Positions 1-8,159 of a stretch of DNA of 64,000 nucleotides are shown here, piece by piece. This DNA comes from Citrobacter freundii. Its GTDB lineage: Bacteria; Bacteroidota; Bacteroidia; Chitinophagales; Chitinophagaceae. The first letter of the stretch is position 1. Each line of letters starts with the position of its first letter. The DNA lies in NCBI GenBank assembly GCA_003243445.1, contig QFQQ01000007.1, forward strand, positions 101,425 through 165,424, written 5' to 3'. The translations under genes and the position numbers were made by a program. Below the pieces are notes generated by a model. That model searched no databases, was not told the DNA's origin, and worked only from the letters and a program-made list of their open reading frames with translations.

Positions 1-109
1 CGGCTATGTAAGTCTTTATATCAAACATGTGATGGGAGCTGATAAGGGAGCTGATCTTGACTTTCTGCAGGGCAGCTCTGGTTCGGAAGTAACGAGAGAT
101 TCACATTGA
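1..109 (+). CDS. C-terminal end of IlvD/Edd-family sugar-acid dehydratase (partial)
   Basis: An open frame runs in from the left edge (codons from base 2) and stops at TGA 107-109. About 35 residues are visible. They include GADLDFL and GSEVTRDSH, which resemble the extreme C-terminus of the IlvD/Edd Fe-S dehydratases acting on sugar acids such as xylonate or arabonate. Known for the family: dehydration of an aldonate to a 2-keto-3-deoxy acid. The next gene downstream is a FAH-family enzyme of the kind that dehydrates exactly such a product, which supports the call. The substrate cannot be decided from this fragment. All Fe-S ligands lie outside the window. Confidence 0.7.
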   Translation, partial: GYVSLYIKHVMGADKGADLDFLQGSSGSEVTRDSH

Positions 110-116
110 AAGTAAA

Positions 117-141
117 AATGAAAACGTAAAAAGTAAAAAAC
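117..141. repeat. Short GTAAAAA-like A-rich repeat
   Basis: This A-rich stretch between the dehydratase fragment and the FAH-family gene contains adjacent GTAAAAA units. The same heptamer forms the long tandem array at the right edge of the window. Here the run is short and degenerate. Confidence 0.4.
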
Positions 142-180
142 ACTGTATCATTGGGTTCATTAGTCAAACAAAATCTGCCG

Positions 181-1017
181 ATGAAAATTTACAGAACAAG
201 TCATAATGTATTGATCGATCATAACGGTGAGTTATATTCCATGCCGGTTAATAACTGGAATAAGTTTATCAATGATGATGCTATTTATGAAAAGATCAGC
301 AGTGCCATCACTAACGGTAAAATAAAGTCAGGTGCAACGATGAATGATAAGGAGTTGCTTGCACCGATCGGCGATCAGCAGGAACTCTGGGCCTGCGGTG
401 TGACCTATCTCCGCAGCAAGGTCGGCCGGCAGGAAGAAAGCAAGGCAAGCGGGGGCGCCGATTTCTATGCAAAAGTGTATGATGCGGAAAGGCCTGAAGT
501 TTTCTTCAAGTCGACACCCGGGCGTGTCGTTGGTCATTTGCAAAAAGTCCGTATCAGGAAGGACAGTACCTGGGATGTGCCGGAGCCTGAGCTTACGCTG
601 GTGGTGACTTCTTCCGGCAAGATCATTGGCTATACCATCGGTAATGACATGAGTAGCCGCAGTATCGAAGGAGAGAATCCCCTTTATCTGCCACAGGCAA
701 AAACATATGATGCGTGTGCTGCACTCGGGCCATGCATTTACGTTGCGCAACAGCCTATTGCCGGAGCCACCGCTGTCCGGCTGGAAATCAGAAGAAGCAA
801 TGCTATCGTGTTTGAGGGAACGGTTAAGCTGGAGCAAATGAAACGGACACCTGAAGAACTCGTTTCGTTCGTATTCAGAGAATGTTCATTTCCGCAGGGC
901 TGCCTGATCATGACGGGGACAGGCATAGTTCCCGGCAGCGAATTCACACTGCAATCAGGGGATGAGATCCGTATTTCAATAGACGGAATAGGGGAACTGA
1001 TCAATACAGTGGAATGA
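181..1017 (+). CDS. FAH-family 2-keto-3-deoxy-sugar-acid dehydratase (KdaD/XylX-like)
   Basis: A 278-residue fumarylacetoacetate-hydrolase-fold protein. The start is placed at ATG 181; an upstream in-frame TTG at 151 adds ten unconvincing residues. Features seen are GVTYLRSK followed by a long EES-containing loop, DVPEPELTLV (acidic metal-site residues) and GYTIGNDMSSRSIEGENPLYLPQ, cut here only to name it: key residues are the Asp and the Ser-Arg pair near residue 165. This pattern is that of 2-dehydro-3-deoxy-pentonate dehydratases rather than true fumarylacetoacetases. The predicted reaction is 2-keto-3-deoxy-pentonate to 2-oxoglutarate semialdehyde, in the cytoplasm. It follows a sugar-acid dehydratase and precedes a GntP permease. 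A generic acylpyruvase role is the main alternative. Confidence 0.7.
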   Translation: MKIYRTSHNVLIDHNGELYSMPVNNWNKFINDDAIYEKISSAITNGKIKSGATMNDKELLAPIGDQQELWACGVTYLRSKVGRQEESKASGGADFYAKVYDAERPEVFFKSTPGRVVGHLQKVRIRKDSTWDVPEPELTLVVTSSGKIIGYTIGNDMSSRSIEGENPLYLPQAKTYDACAALGPCIYVAQQPIAGATAVRLEIRRSNAIVFEGTVKLEQMKRTPEELVSFVFRECSFPQGCLIMTGTGIVPGSEFTLQSGDEIRISIDGIGELINTVE

Positions 1018-1272
1018 CCGCATTACAATGTTGGTAATAATGTCTTATGCCAGGCGTGGTATTCCCAATGGATTTGTATCTTCAGGGATGACGGGTGTTG
1101 TCATCTTTGTGTGTGGGATTTCATGTGATGAATTTAAAAGCCTGAAAAGACGGCAACCTGTTCTCAATAGAAAAATATTTGTTGCCGGAACGATGGCAAC
1201 CGGGTCAATACCTTCTGTGAAGAACCGCTAAAGGGATCACAGATATGATCAGGAGGTATGTAAAATCATTTC

Positions 1273-2583
1273 ATGGAATTGCTTGTCATTTTCTTCGCCA
1301 TCACGCTTCAGGTTTTTATGACCTATAAGAAGGTGAGTCCTTTTCTTTCATTGCTGGTTGTTGCGATACTCTCAGGACTGTTATTGGGCATGAATCCGAT
1401 GGAGATCATGAAGTCGGTTGAGAAAGGAGTAGGGAATACATTAGGCGGTTTGGCGCTGGTCATCTGCCTTGGCGCTATTCTCGGCAAGATATTGCATGCG
1501 GGTGGAGCCGTGGAGAAGATCTCCACAACACTGATCAATAGTTTCGGGGAAAGAAATATTCAATGGGCCGTATTGCTTACCGGTTTCCTGATCGGTATTC
1601 CACTGTACTATAATGCCGGGTTTGTAATTCTTGTGCCCCTGGTATTCTCCATTGCTTCCAATGCAAAACTTCCTCTGTTATATGTGGCGATGCCGATGGC
1701 GGCTTCTCTATCAACCACTCATTGTTTTCTTCCACCGCATCCAAGTCCGGCATTCCTTGTGAACGCCTTTGGTGCCGATATGGGCAGAACGCTGATCTAC
1801 GGGCTGATCATCACGATCCCGGTCGTGATCGTTGCGGGCCCCATGCTTGGCCGTTTGTTAAAGAAGGTGGAAGTAAATATCCAGTCGTTTTTTCTTTCAA
1901 AAGAAGATATGGCCAGCAGGAAATTGCCAGCTGCCTTTCCCAGTTTCCTGATCGGTCTGTTGCCGGTGCTGCTGATCACCGTTGCGGTGATCGCAGACAA
2001 TTTTTTGCCGGATGGTTATCTGAGAACATTTCTGTTGTTCGCCGGTAATCCAACCATCGCGTTACTCATTTCTGTGTTTATCGCCATCTGGTATTTTGCG
2101 TTGAAGGAGGGGGAGAGCATGAGCACTGCTATGAAATGGCTGAACGATGCGATCGCCGGCATTGCTGTGATCCTGCTGATCATTACAGCGGGCGGGGTAT
2201 TCAAACAGGTGCTTCAGGATAGTAATACCGATAAATATATCGCTTCTTTCAGCAGTAAATGGCAGATGCCGCCATTGTTGTTTGCCTGGGTCATTACGGC
2301 AGTATTAAGAGTTGCCATTGGTTCGGCAACGGTAGCAGGGATTACTGCCGCAGGTGTCGTTTCGCCACTGGTAGCTTCAGGCGCCGTTTCTCCTGAATTG
2401 ATGGTACTGGCGGTGGGAACAGGCAGTGTGTTCGGTTCTCATGTAAATGATTCAGGTTTCTGGATGTTCAAGGAGTTTTTCAATCTTTCGCTGAAGCAGA
2501 CTTTTTTATCGTGGTCCGTGATGGAGACAACGATATCTGTAATGGGACTTGCAGGTGTGCTGATACTGGATCTGTTTGTGTGA
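1273..2583 (+). CDS. GntP-family gluconate/sugar-acid:H+ symporter
   Basis: A 436-residue, very hydrophobic inner-membrane protein with about 12 predicted transmembrane segments. The GntP family hallmarks are visible: an N-terminal pair of helices, GIPLYYNAGFVILVPL near residue 105 and THCFLPPHPSPA near residue 150. Family members import gluconate, ketogluconate or related sugar acids with protons. The start at ATG 1273 is fixed by an in-frame stop at 1261. An AGGAGG at 1250 is too far upstream to be its ribosome site. Position next to two sugar-acid dehydratases suggests uptake of an aldonate such as xylonate (inference). The stop codon abuts the first arm of a foldback repeat. Confidence 0.85.
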   Translation: MELLVIFFAITLQVFMTYKKVSPFLSLLVVAILSGLLLGMNPMEIMKSVEKGVGNTLGGLALVICLGAILGKILHAGGAVEKISTTLINSFGERNIQWAVLLTGFLIGIPLYYNAGFVILVPLVFSIASNAKLPLLYVAMPMAASLSTTHCFLPPHPSPAFLVNAFGADMGRTLIYGLIITIPVVIVAGPMLGRLLKKVEVNIQSFFLSKEDMASRKLPAAFPSFLIGLLPVLLITVAVIADNFLPDGYLRTFLLFAGNPTIALLISVFIAIWYFALKEGESMSTAMKWLNDAIAGIAVILLIITAGGVFKQVLQDSNTDKYIASFSSKWQMPPLLFAWVITAVLRVAIGSATVAGITAAGVVSPLVASGAVSPELMVLAVGTGSVFGSHVNDSGFWMFKEFFNLSLKQTFLSWSVMETTISVMGLAGVLILDLFV

Positions 2584-2934
2584 ACGGACAGGGTAGGATC
2601 CCGCAGATCTCGCTGATCTGTTTCTCCGATAGGTGCTTATAGGGCTTTGCGTAGGGTTCCCGCAGATTTACGCAGATGACGCGCAGATGCGCTGATAAAT
2701 TTTTAATTGCCTGGAAATATCTGCGTATCTGCGATGCTTTATCTGCGTGATCAGCGGGAACCCTACGCTGTTCATAGTTGTTAGATGGAATCACGCAGAT
2801 CAGCCTCTGTTACAGGGAATAGATCTGCGATATCTGCGAAAACGGATTTAAGACTATTCCTAACAATAAGAATAATTCCCTGAAAGATTATAAAATCTGC
2901 GGGATCAGCGGGATCCTACGCCGAACTGTCCGTT
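2583..2934. repeat. Nested foldback repeat rich in CGCAGAT
   Basis: This fills most of the gene-free interval 2584-2976. Outer arms AACGGACAG (2583-2591) and CTGTCCGTT (2926-2934) are exact inverses. They continue inward as GTAGGATCCCGC with a 6-nt offset. A perfect 15-bp inner inverted repeat lies at 2649-2663 and 2754-2768. Between them are many copies of CGCAGAT or its complement. No convincing flanking target duplication was found. The internal sequence resembles that of the 31476-31762 element, so it is probably an older member of the same non-autonomous family. Confidence 0.75.
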
Positions 2935-2976
2935 AAGAAAATTTATCTATTCAGGCACTTCTCAAAATACTTGTGT

Positions 2977-4464
2977 ATGAAAAATCTTCTTCTCTTCCTG
3001 CCAGTTTTTTTTCTTGCCGTTAAATTAAATGCACAGAAACCGGTCGGTTCATCACGTAGCCCCGAATCTCTTGGTATCTCATCACAGGCAATACTGGATT
3101 TTATAGAGGCTGCAGAGAAAGAGCGGCCGGATGAGCTGCACAGTTTTCGTCTCTTAAGACATGGCCAGGTTGCCGCACAGGGATGGTGGGCTCCTTACAA
3201 TAAGGATGAACCGCATATGCTTTTCTCACTCAGCAAAAGTTTCACTTCGACGGCGATCGGTATTGCACAAGCTGAAGGCCTGCTGAACATCAACGATCGC
3301 GTGGTCTCTTTTTTCTCTGAGCAGGCACCGGCAGAGCCATCTCCCAATCTATACGCTATGCGGATCCGCGATCTGCTCAGCATGAACACCGGACATAATG
3401 ATGACGCTACAGACCGGATGCGAAAAGACACGATCAGCTGGGTGAAGAAATTTCTTTCTCTACCGGTTGAACATAAACCGGGAACACATTTCGTTTACAA
3501 CAGTGCTGCCACTTACATGCTCTCTGCTATCATTCAGCAAAAGACGGGGCAAACAGTTTTAGCCTATCTCACGCCAAGACTCTTCGATCCGCTGGGCATT
3601 CCACATCCGACCTGGGAGAAATCACCCGAGGGTATTAATGTGGGTGGCTGGGGGTTGATGATCCGTACAGAAGATATCGCCAATCTTGGTCAGCTCTACC
3701 TGCAGAAAGGAAAATGGAAAGGAAAACAGCTTATTCCTGCCAGTTGGGTGGAAGAAGCTACCAAGAAGCAGACCTCGAACGGAAGCAATCCTGACAGTGA
3801 TTGGGAGCAGGGTTACGGATACCAGTTCTGGCGCACCCGTCACGATCTTTATCGCGGCGATGGAGCATTCGGACAGTTCTGCATCGTATTTCCGAAGCAG
3901 GATGCTGTACTGGCAATTACTTCAGGTACTGCCAGCATGGGTGCGATCATGAACCTCGTATGGAAATACCTCTTGCCGGCTATAAGCGAAAAACCATTGA
4001 CCGAGAACAGCAGGGCATTTAAGGCGCTTAATGACAAACTCAAAAGCCTGAAGCTTTCAGTGTTGAAAGATCTGGCTTCTCCTGCTGATATCTCACTGAT
4101 CTCAGCAAACCGCTATGTGCTTGATCCGAACGATGAAGGCATTACAGCAATATCATTCGATCTGAAAACGACCGACCCTTCGATCACTATCGAGATCAAC
4201 GGACGATCATCGGTCATTCCTTTCGGAAATGGCGAATTGAAAAAAAGCGTTTATCCCTGGCCGGCAGGAGAGGATACACCGGTTGCGGCAAGTGGCGGCT
4301 GGACTTCAACCGACACGCTGAAGGTTCGCACATATCTTTACCAGACACCGTATGCATTCACCTATACAATCGGTTTCAAAGGGGAGGAGGCCACTATCAT
4401 CCGGACAAGTAACGTGAACATGGGGCCGGCTACCCGCCTGGAGCTGCACGGGCGGAAAAAGTGA
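2977..4464 (+). CDS. Secreted beta-lactamase-fold serine hydrolase
   Basis: A 495-residue protein of the class C beta-lactamase/penicillin-binding-protein family. The start is ATG 2977 rather than the TTG at 2971, because it gives a clean signal peptide ending near LNAQ. The SxxK motif is visible as SLSKSFTS near residue 84, and the tyrosine motif as YNS near residue 178. The C-terminal 130 residues form an extra beta-rich domain. The family includes esterases, D-aminopeptidases and carboxypeptidases, so the substrate cannot be named. It is predicted to act in the periplasm or outside. A likely terminator lies at 4588-4613. Confidence 0.8.
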   Translation: MKNLLLFLPVFFLAVKLNAQKPVGSSRSPESLGISSQAILDFIEAAEKERPDELHSFRLLRHGQVAAQGWWAPYNKDEPHMLFSLSKSFTSTAIGIAQAEGLLNINDRVVSFFSEQAPAEPSPNLYAMRIRDLLSMNTGHNDDATDRMRKDTISWVKKFLSLPVEHKPGTHFVYNSAATYMLSAIIQQKTGQTVLAYLTPRLFDPLGIPHPTWEKSPEGINVGGWGLMIRTEDIANLGQLYLQKGKWKGKQLIPASWVEEATKKQTSNGSNPDSDWEQGYGYQFWRTRHDLYRGDGAFGQFCIVFPKQDAVLAITSGTASMGAIMNLVWKYLLPAISEKPLTENSRAFKALNDKLKSLKLSVLKDLASPADISLISANRYVLDPNDEGITAISFDLKTTDPSITIEINGRSSVIPFGNGELKKSVYPWPAGEDTPVAASGGWTSTDTLKVRTYLYQTPYAFTYTIGFKGEEATIIRTSNVNMGPATRLELHGRKK

Positions 4465-4567
4465 AAGGATAAATTATCAACCTTGTAGATAAGATTTTCA
4501 ATTCTCTGACATTCAATCAACTAAATTATCGCCATTTCTCCGGCGATCGGCAGCAGGAATCTGGTAT

Positions 4568-4581
4568 TGAAATCGTTTCCA
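4568..4581. promoter_or_regulatory. Candidate LacI-family operator (upstream of susC), site 1
   Basis: TGAAATCGTTTCCA fits the general LacI-family palindrome TGNAANCGNTTNCA at every fixed base. It lies 58 bp centre-to-centre upstream of a second match. The LacI-family gene at 14510-15562 is the obvious candidate regulator (inference). Confidence 0.55.
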
Positions 4582-4587
4582 TAACTT

Positions 4588-4613
4588 AAAAAGCTCTATT
4601 TTGGGCTTTTTTT
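4588..4613 (+). terminator. Rho-independent terminator candidate
   Basis: AAAAAGC pairs with GCTTTTT across a short loop and is followed by a T run. It lies 124 nt after the serine hydrolase gene and between the two candidate operators. It would separate that gene from the susC unit. Confidence 0.5.
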
Positions 4614-4625
4614 CCACATTTTTAT

Positions 4626-4639
4626 TGCAATCGGTTTCA
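4626..4639. promoter_or_regulatory. Candidate LacI-family operator (upstream of susC), site 2
   Basis: TGCAATCGGTTTCA matches TGNAANCGNTTNCA at all fixed positions. It ends 17 nt before a possible -7 element TATATTAG (4657-4664), so a bound repressor would cover the -33 region. The same arrangement is seen at 25544-25584. Confidence 0.6.
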
Positions 4640-4656
4640 TTTTGTAAAAACTGATC

Positions 4657-4664
4657 TATATTAG
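4657..4664 (+). promoter_or_regulatory. Possible -7 promoter element for susC-susD
   Basis: TATATTAG resembles the Bacteroidota -7 consensus TAnnTTTG. If it is used, the susC transcript has a leader of roughly 310 nt before ATG 4981. No other gene is seen in the 4465-4980 interval. Confidence 0.35.
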
Positions 4665-4980
4665 CAGAAGGAGCAGTACAGATAGCTCCATTCCCGCCAC
4701 CACAGTACACATTCCTGAGCTCAGCATTTACAGTTGATCCTTTGATTAAGTAGCGCCATTTTTTGCAGCACCTGTGCTGTTACAACTAAACGATCTTGTT
4801 ATGCCATTTTATGCACCAGCATGTTGCCCCTTCATGGGCACAGCTCCCCCGTTGTCTCCTGTTGATACCTGTTCTGTCAAATATCTCTGCAAGACAGATC
4901 CATACAGCTGATCAAAACTCCGTTAGCTGTGATTCATTCCATAGTAAACCTTTCCGTTTAATTCCTAAACCTATCTGCTT

Positions 4981-7900
4981 ATGTATGGGACAAAATTCCT
5001 TTACCTCAAAGCATCGTGCCTGAGCATAATGCTTTTACTGGGTGTCAGCTTGTTTGCGCAAACGACCGTCACCGGAAAAGTGGTCAATCAGGCCGATAAC
5101 CAACCGATTGCCAGGGCAACTGTCCAGCAAAAAGGCAATCCTTCCAATTCAACACAAACTTCGGATGATGGAACATTTTCCATCAGTGTTCCCGCCGATG
5201 CTGTACTTGCCATCAGCGTCGTCGGTTACACTTCACAGGATGTCACTATTGGTAACCGCACTAACATCACGGTCAGCCTTCAAACTGCCATCGGCTCGCT
5301 GGATGAAGTGGTGGTAGTGGGTTATGGTACACAAAGAAGAACAAGGGTCACCGGCGCTATTTCCACGGTGTCCGGAAAGACCATTGGCGAACTGGCCGTG
5401 CCAAGTGTATCGGAAGCACTGCAGGGACGCGTTGCCGGCGTGCAGGTCACGTCCAACGGTAGCCCGGGAACGCCGCCTATCGTTCGGATCAGGGGTATCA
5501 GCTCGATCAGTTTCGCCTCGGATCCGTTGTATGTAGTGGATGGTTTCCCGACAGGCGACCTTGCTTCCATTGATACAAGGGATATCGAATCCGTAGATGT
5601 ATTAAAGGACGCCTCTGCCGCAGCGATCTATGGATCACGTGCCACCAACGGTGTGATCATTATCACCACCAAGAAAGGAAGAACTGATGGTAAGATCCAA
5701 GTCAGTTTCGATTCGTATTATGGTATACAAAGAGTGAACGAAAGACTGGATCTGCTCAATACGCAGCAATTCATGCAATACGCACTCGCATACCGCGGAT
5801 CGCAGGTTCCACGTCTGACAGCTCCCATGATCAACGAACCGATCTACAATGGTACAAGCCAGACCTATGGTCAAACCAATACCAACTGGCAGGATGCTTA
5901 TTTTCAGAACGGCAACCTGACACAGCATAATATCGGCGTGTCCGGTGGAAATGATAAGTCCCGCTTTTATACCTCAGCCGGGTTCATGGATCAGAATGGT
6001 ACGATCCCTTCAGTAGGATATCGCCGATACAATTTCCGCATTAACTCAGAACATCAGATCAGCCGCATGTTCACGTTTGGTCAGAACTTCTATGCAGCCT
6101 ACTCGGATCAGGCTTATGATGCCAATGAGCAGGGATCGCGTTCCAACCTGGTGAACGTGATCCGGATGATGCCGCATATTCCCGTGTATGATCCGACCTC
6201 TATCGGTGGTTACCGCGGGGTGAACAGTGTACTGGACGGCGGCGATCCAACCAACCCCGTTGAAGATGCCGCATTGAAAAATCCGGCAAACCGGAAAACA
6301 GTTAAGTTGCTGGGTACTGCATTCCTGGATATAAAATTCACCAGCTGGCTGAAGTTCCGCTCAACGTTTGGAGTGGATTATGCAAACGGTCTTGATTATC
6401 GTTTCCAGCCGATCTTTGATGATAAAGGAACGATCGCAGGTTCCAATGCCACGCAGGCGACCATCACCAATAACCGCGGGATCTCTACGGTGTTGCTGTA
6501 TACTGAACAACTTTCTTTTGATAAGGTATTCGGAGATCACCACATCAATGCCATAGCTGTATATGAACAGCAAAGTCAGCGCGGCATTTCCGAGAACGCC
6601 AGGGGAAACCAGGCGTCCAACAGTCTCCGCACATTGAACAACGCTACCAATGTGTCAGTGACGTCGACCACTGGTGAAAACACGCTGATGTCTATCCTCG
6701 GCCGCGTCAATTACGACTACCAGGGCAAATACCTGGTCAGCGGTGCGATCCGCCGCGATGGTCTGTCCGTGTGGGCGCCCGGTAAAAAATGGGCAACCTT
6801 TCCTTCAGGCTCGATCGGATGGAGAATAGACCAGGAAAGCTTCATGAGCAGCATCAAGTCCATCTCCGAACTGAAGTTGCGTGCAGGATATGGCCTGACC
6901 GGTTTAAATGGTACCGTACTCGGTAATACGCCCTGGTTGGTAAGCGTAAATGCCAACAGTGCTGTCTATCCTTTTGCAAACAACAATGCGAATGGTCCGG
7001 CATCTTCCATCCCCGGCCTCGGTAATAAAGAACTGGAATGGGAAAAGACCAAGCAGCTGAACATTGGTCTAGATCTCGGACTGTTCAATAACAAACTAAC
7101 ACTGACAGCCGAATATTTCAAACGCAATACAGACAACCTGATCCTGGATGTTCCGCTGCCGCCTTCATACGGGTTTATCAACACTACCGTGAGGCAAAAT
7201 GTTGGCGGAATGCAGAACAAGGGTTTTGAATTCCAGGTGAATTATGCAGAGCGCCAGAAAGCATTCAAGTGGAATGTTTCTGCAAACTTCGCAGCAATCA
7301 GAAATAAAGTAACGCGTTTGGCGGAAGGCGTGTCCGGCATTGAACGTGGTGGTGATGCAGATTTCGGAACCTATAACATCACGAATACAGTGGTCGGCCA
7401 GCCTATCCAGGCCTTCTATGGCTGGCTGGTGCAGGGCATTTTCCAATCACAAGGCGAAGTGAATGGCGCCGCTGCACAAGTGAACCCCAATGCTTCGCAG
7501 ACTTATGATCCGAAACTTCACACGTCTGCCGGTGACCTCCGGTTTGTGGATATGAACAAGGATAATGTGATCGATGTGAAGGACCGCGTATTCCTCGGAA
7601 GCTATCTGCCTAAGTTCACCTATGCATTGAACCTTGGCGCAAACTACCATGGATTTGATGCTTCCGCATTCTTTCAGGGAGTACAGGGCAATAAGATCTT
7701 CAACGCTACCCGCGTGATCACCGAAGGTATGGTCCGTTTTTTCAATGCTGGCACGGAGGTGCTGAACGCATGGACTCCATCAAATACCAACACGAATATT
7801 CCAAGAGCGGTGTCCGGCGATCCTAATCAGAATGCGAGACCATCAACGCGTTTCCTGGAGAATGGCTCTTATGTACGCCTGAAGAATCTTTCGATCGGTT

Positions 7901-8130
7901 ACAGGTTATCACCAGCCACACTTCAATCTCTTACCAAAGGAACAGTCAGCAGCCTTCGCATCTATGTCTCCGGGCAGAACCTGTTCACCATCACGAACTA
8001 TTCCGGCTTTGATCCGGAAGTTGGTAACAGAACACCGACAGGCAACAATGCAGCGCTGACGAATGGTATCGACTTCGCTGTTTATCCTCAACCGAAAACC
8101 TATTTGATTGGCCTGCAAGCCACCTTTTAA
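4981..8130 (+). CDS. SusC-family TonB-dependent outer-membrane receptor (arabinoxylan locus)
   Basis: A 1049-residue SusC/RagA-type transporter that imports oligosaccharides across the outer membrane using TonB energy. Visible in order are a signal peptide ending near SLFAQ, a carboxypeptidase-D-like domain (about 28-105), a TonB-box/plug start DEVVVVGYGTQ near 110, plug motifs RIRGISS and YVVDGFP, VDVLKDASAAAIYGSRA near 205, and a long C-terminal beta-barrel ending in an aromatic residue. It is immediately followed by its SusD partner. Neighbouring xylose isomerase, GH3, GH51 and GH43 genes suggest xylo- or arabinoxylo-oligosaccharides as cargo (inference). Two candidate LacI operators lie upstream. 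Confidence 0.93.
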   Translation: MYGTKFLYLKASCLSIMLLLGVSLFAQTTVTGKVVNQADNQPIARATVQQKGNPSNSTQTSDDGTFSISVPADAVLAISVVGYTSQDVTIGNRTNITVSLQTAIGSLDEVVVVGYGTQRRTRVTGAISTVSGKTIGELAVPSVSEALQGRVAGVQVTSNGSPGTPPIVRIRGISSISFASDPLYVVDGFPTGDLASIDTRDIESVDVLKDASAAAIYGSRATNGVIIITTKKGRTDGKIQVSFDSYYGIQRVNERLDLLNTQQFMQYALAYRGSQVPRLTAPMINEPIYNGTSQTYGQTNTNWQDAYFQNGNLTQHNIGVSGGNDKSRFYTSAGFMDQNGTIPSVGYRRYNFRINSEHQISRMFTFGQNFYAAYSDQAYDANEQGSRSNLVNVIRMMPHIPVYDPTSIGGYRGVNSVLDGGDPTNPVEDAALKNPANRKTVKLLGTAFLDIKFTSWLKFRSTFGVDYANGLDYRFQPIFDDKGTIAGSNATQATITNNRGISTVLLYTEQLSFDKVFGDHHINAIAVYEQQSQRGISENARGNQASNSLRTLNNATNVSVTSTTGENTLMSILGRVNYDYQGKYLVSGAIRRDGLSVWAPGKKWATFPSGSIGWRIDQESFMSSIKSISELKLRAGYGLTGLNGTVLGNTPWLVSVNANSAVYPFANNNANGPASSIPGLGNKELEWEKTKQLNIGLDLGLFNNKLTLTAEYFKRNTDNLILDVPLPPSYGFINTTVRQNVGGMQNKGFEFQVNYAERQKAFKWNVSANFAAIRNKVTRLAEGVSGIERGGDADFGTYNITNTVVGQPIQAFYGWLVQGIFQSQGEVNGAAAQVNPNASQTYDPKLHTSAGDLRFVDMNKDNVIDVKDRVFLGSYLPKFTYALNLGANYHGFDASAFFQGVQGNKIFNATRVITEGMVRFFNAGTEVLNAWTPSNTNTNIPRAVSGDPNQNARPSTRFLENGSYVRLKNLSIGYRLSPATLQSLTKGTVSSLRIYVSGQNLFTITNYSGFDPEVGNRTPTGNNAALTNGIDFAVYPQPKTYLIGLQATF

Positions 8131-8159
8131 TAAAAGTGTTTTGCATAAAAACGTTTTAT

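Noticed and set aside
1028..1231. 67-codon forward frame between the FAH-family gene and the GntP gene
   Set aside because: No recognisable domain, signal or conserved composition; it is most likely chance.
1250..1255. AGGAGG as ribosome-binding site for the GntP gene
   Set aside because: It is 17 nt from ATG 1273, and the ATG just after it is followed at once by a stop codon.
4796..5023. 75-codon frame overlapping the start of susC
   Set aside because: Overlaps the signal peptide of a clear susC gene in another frame and has no supporting feature.
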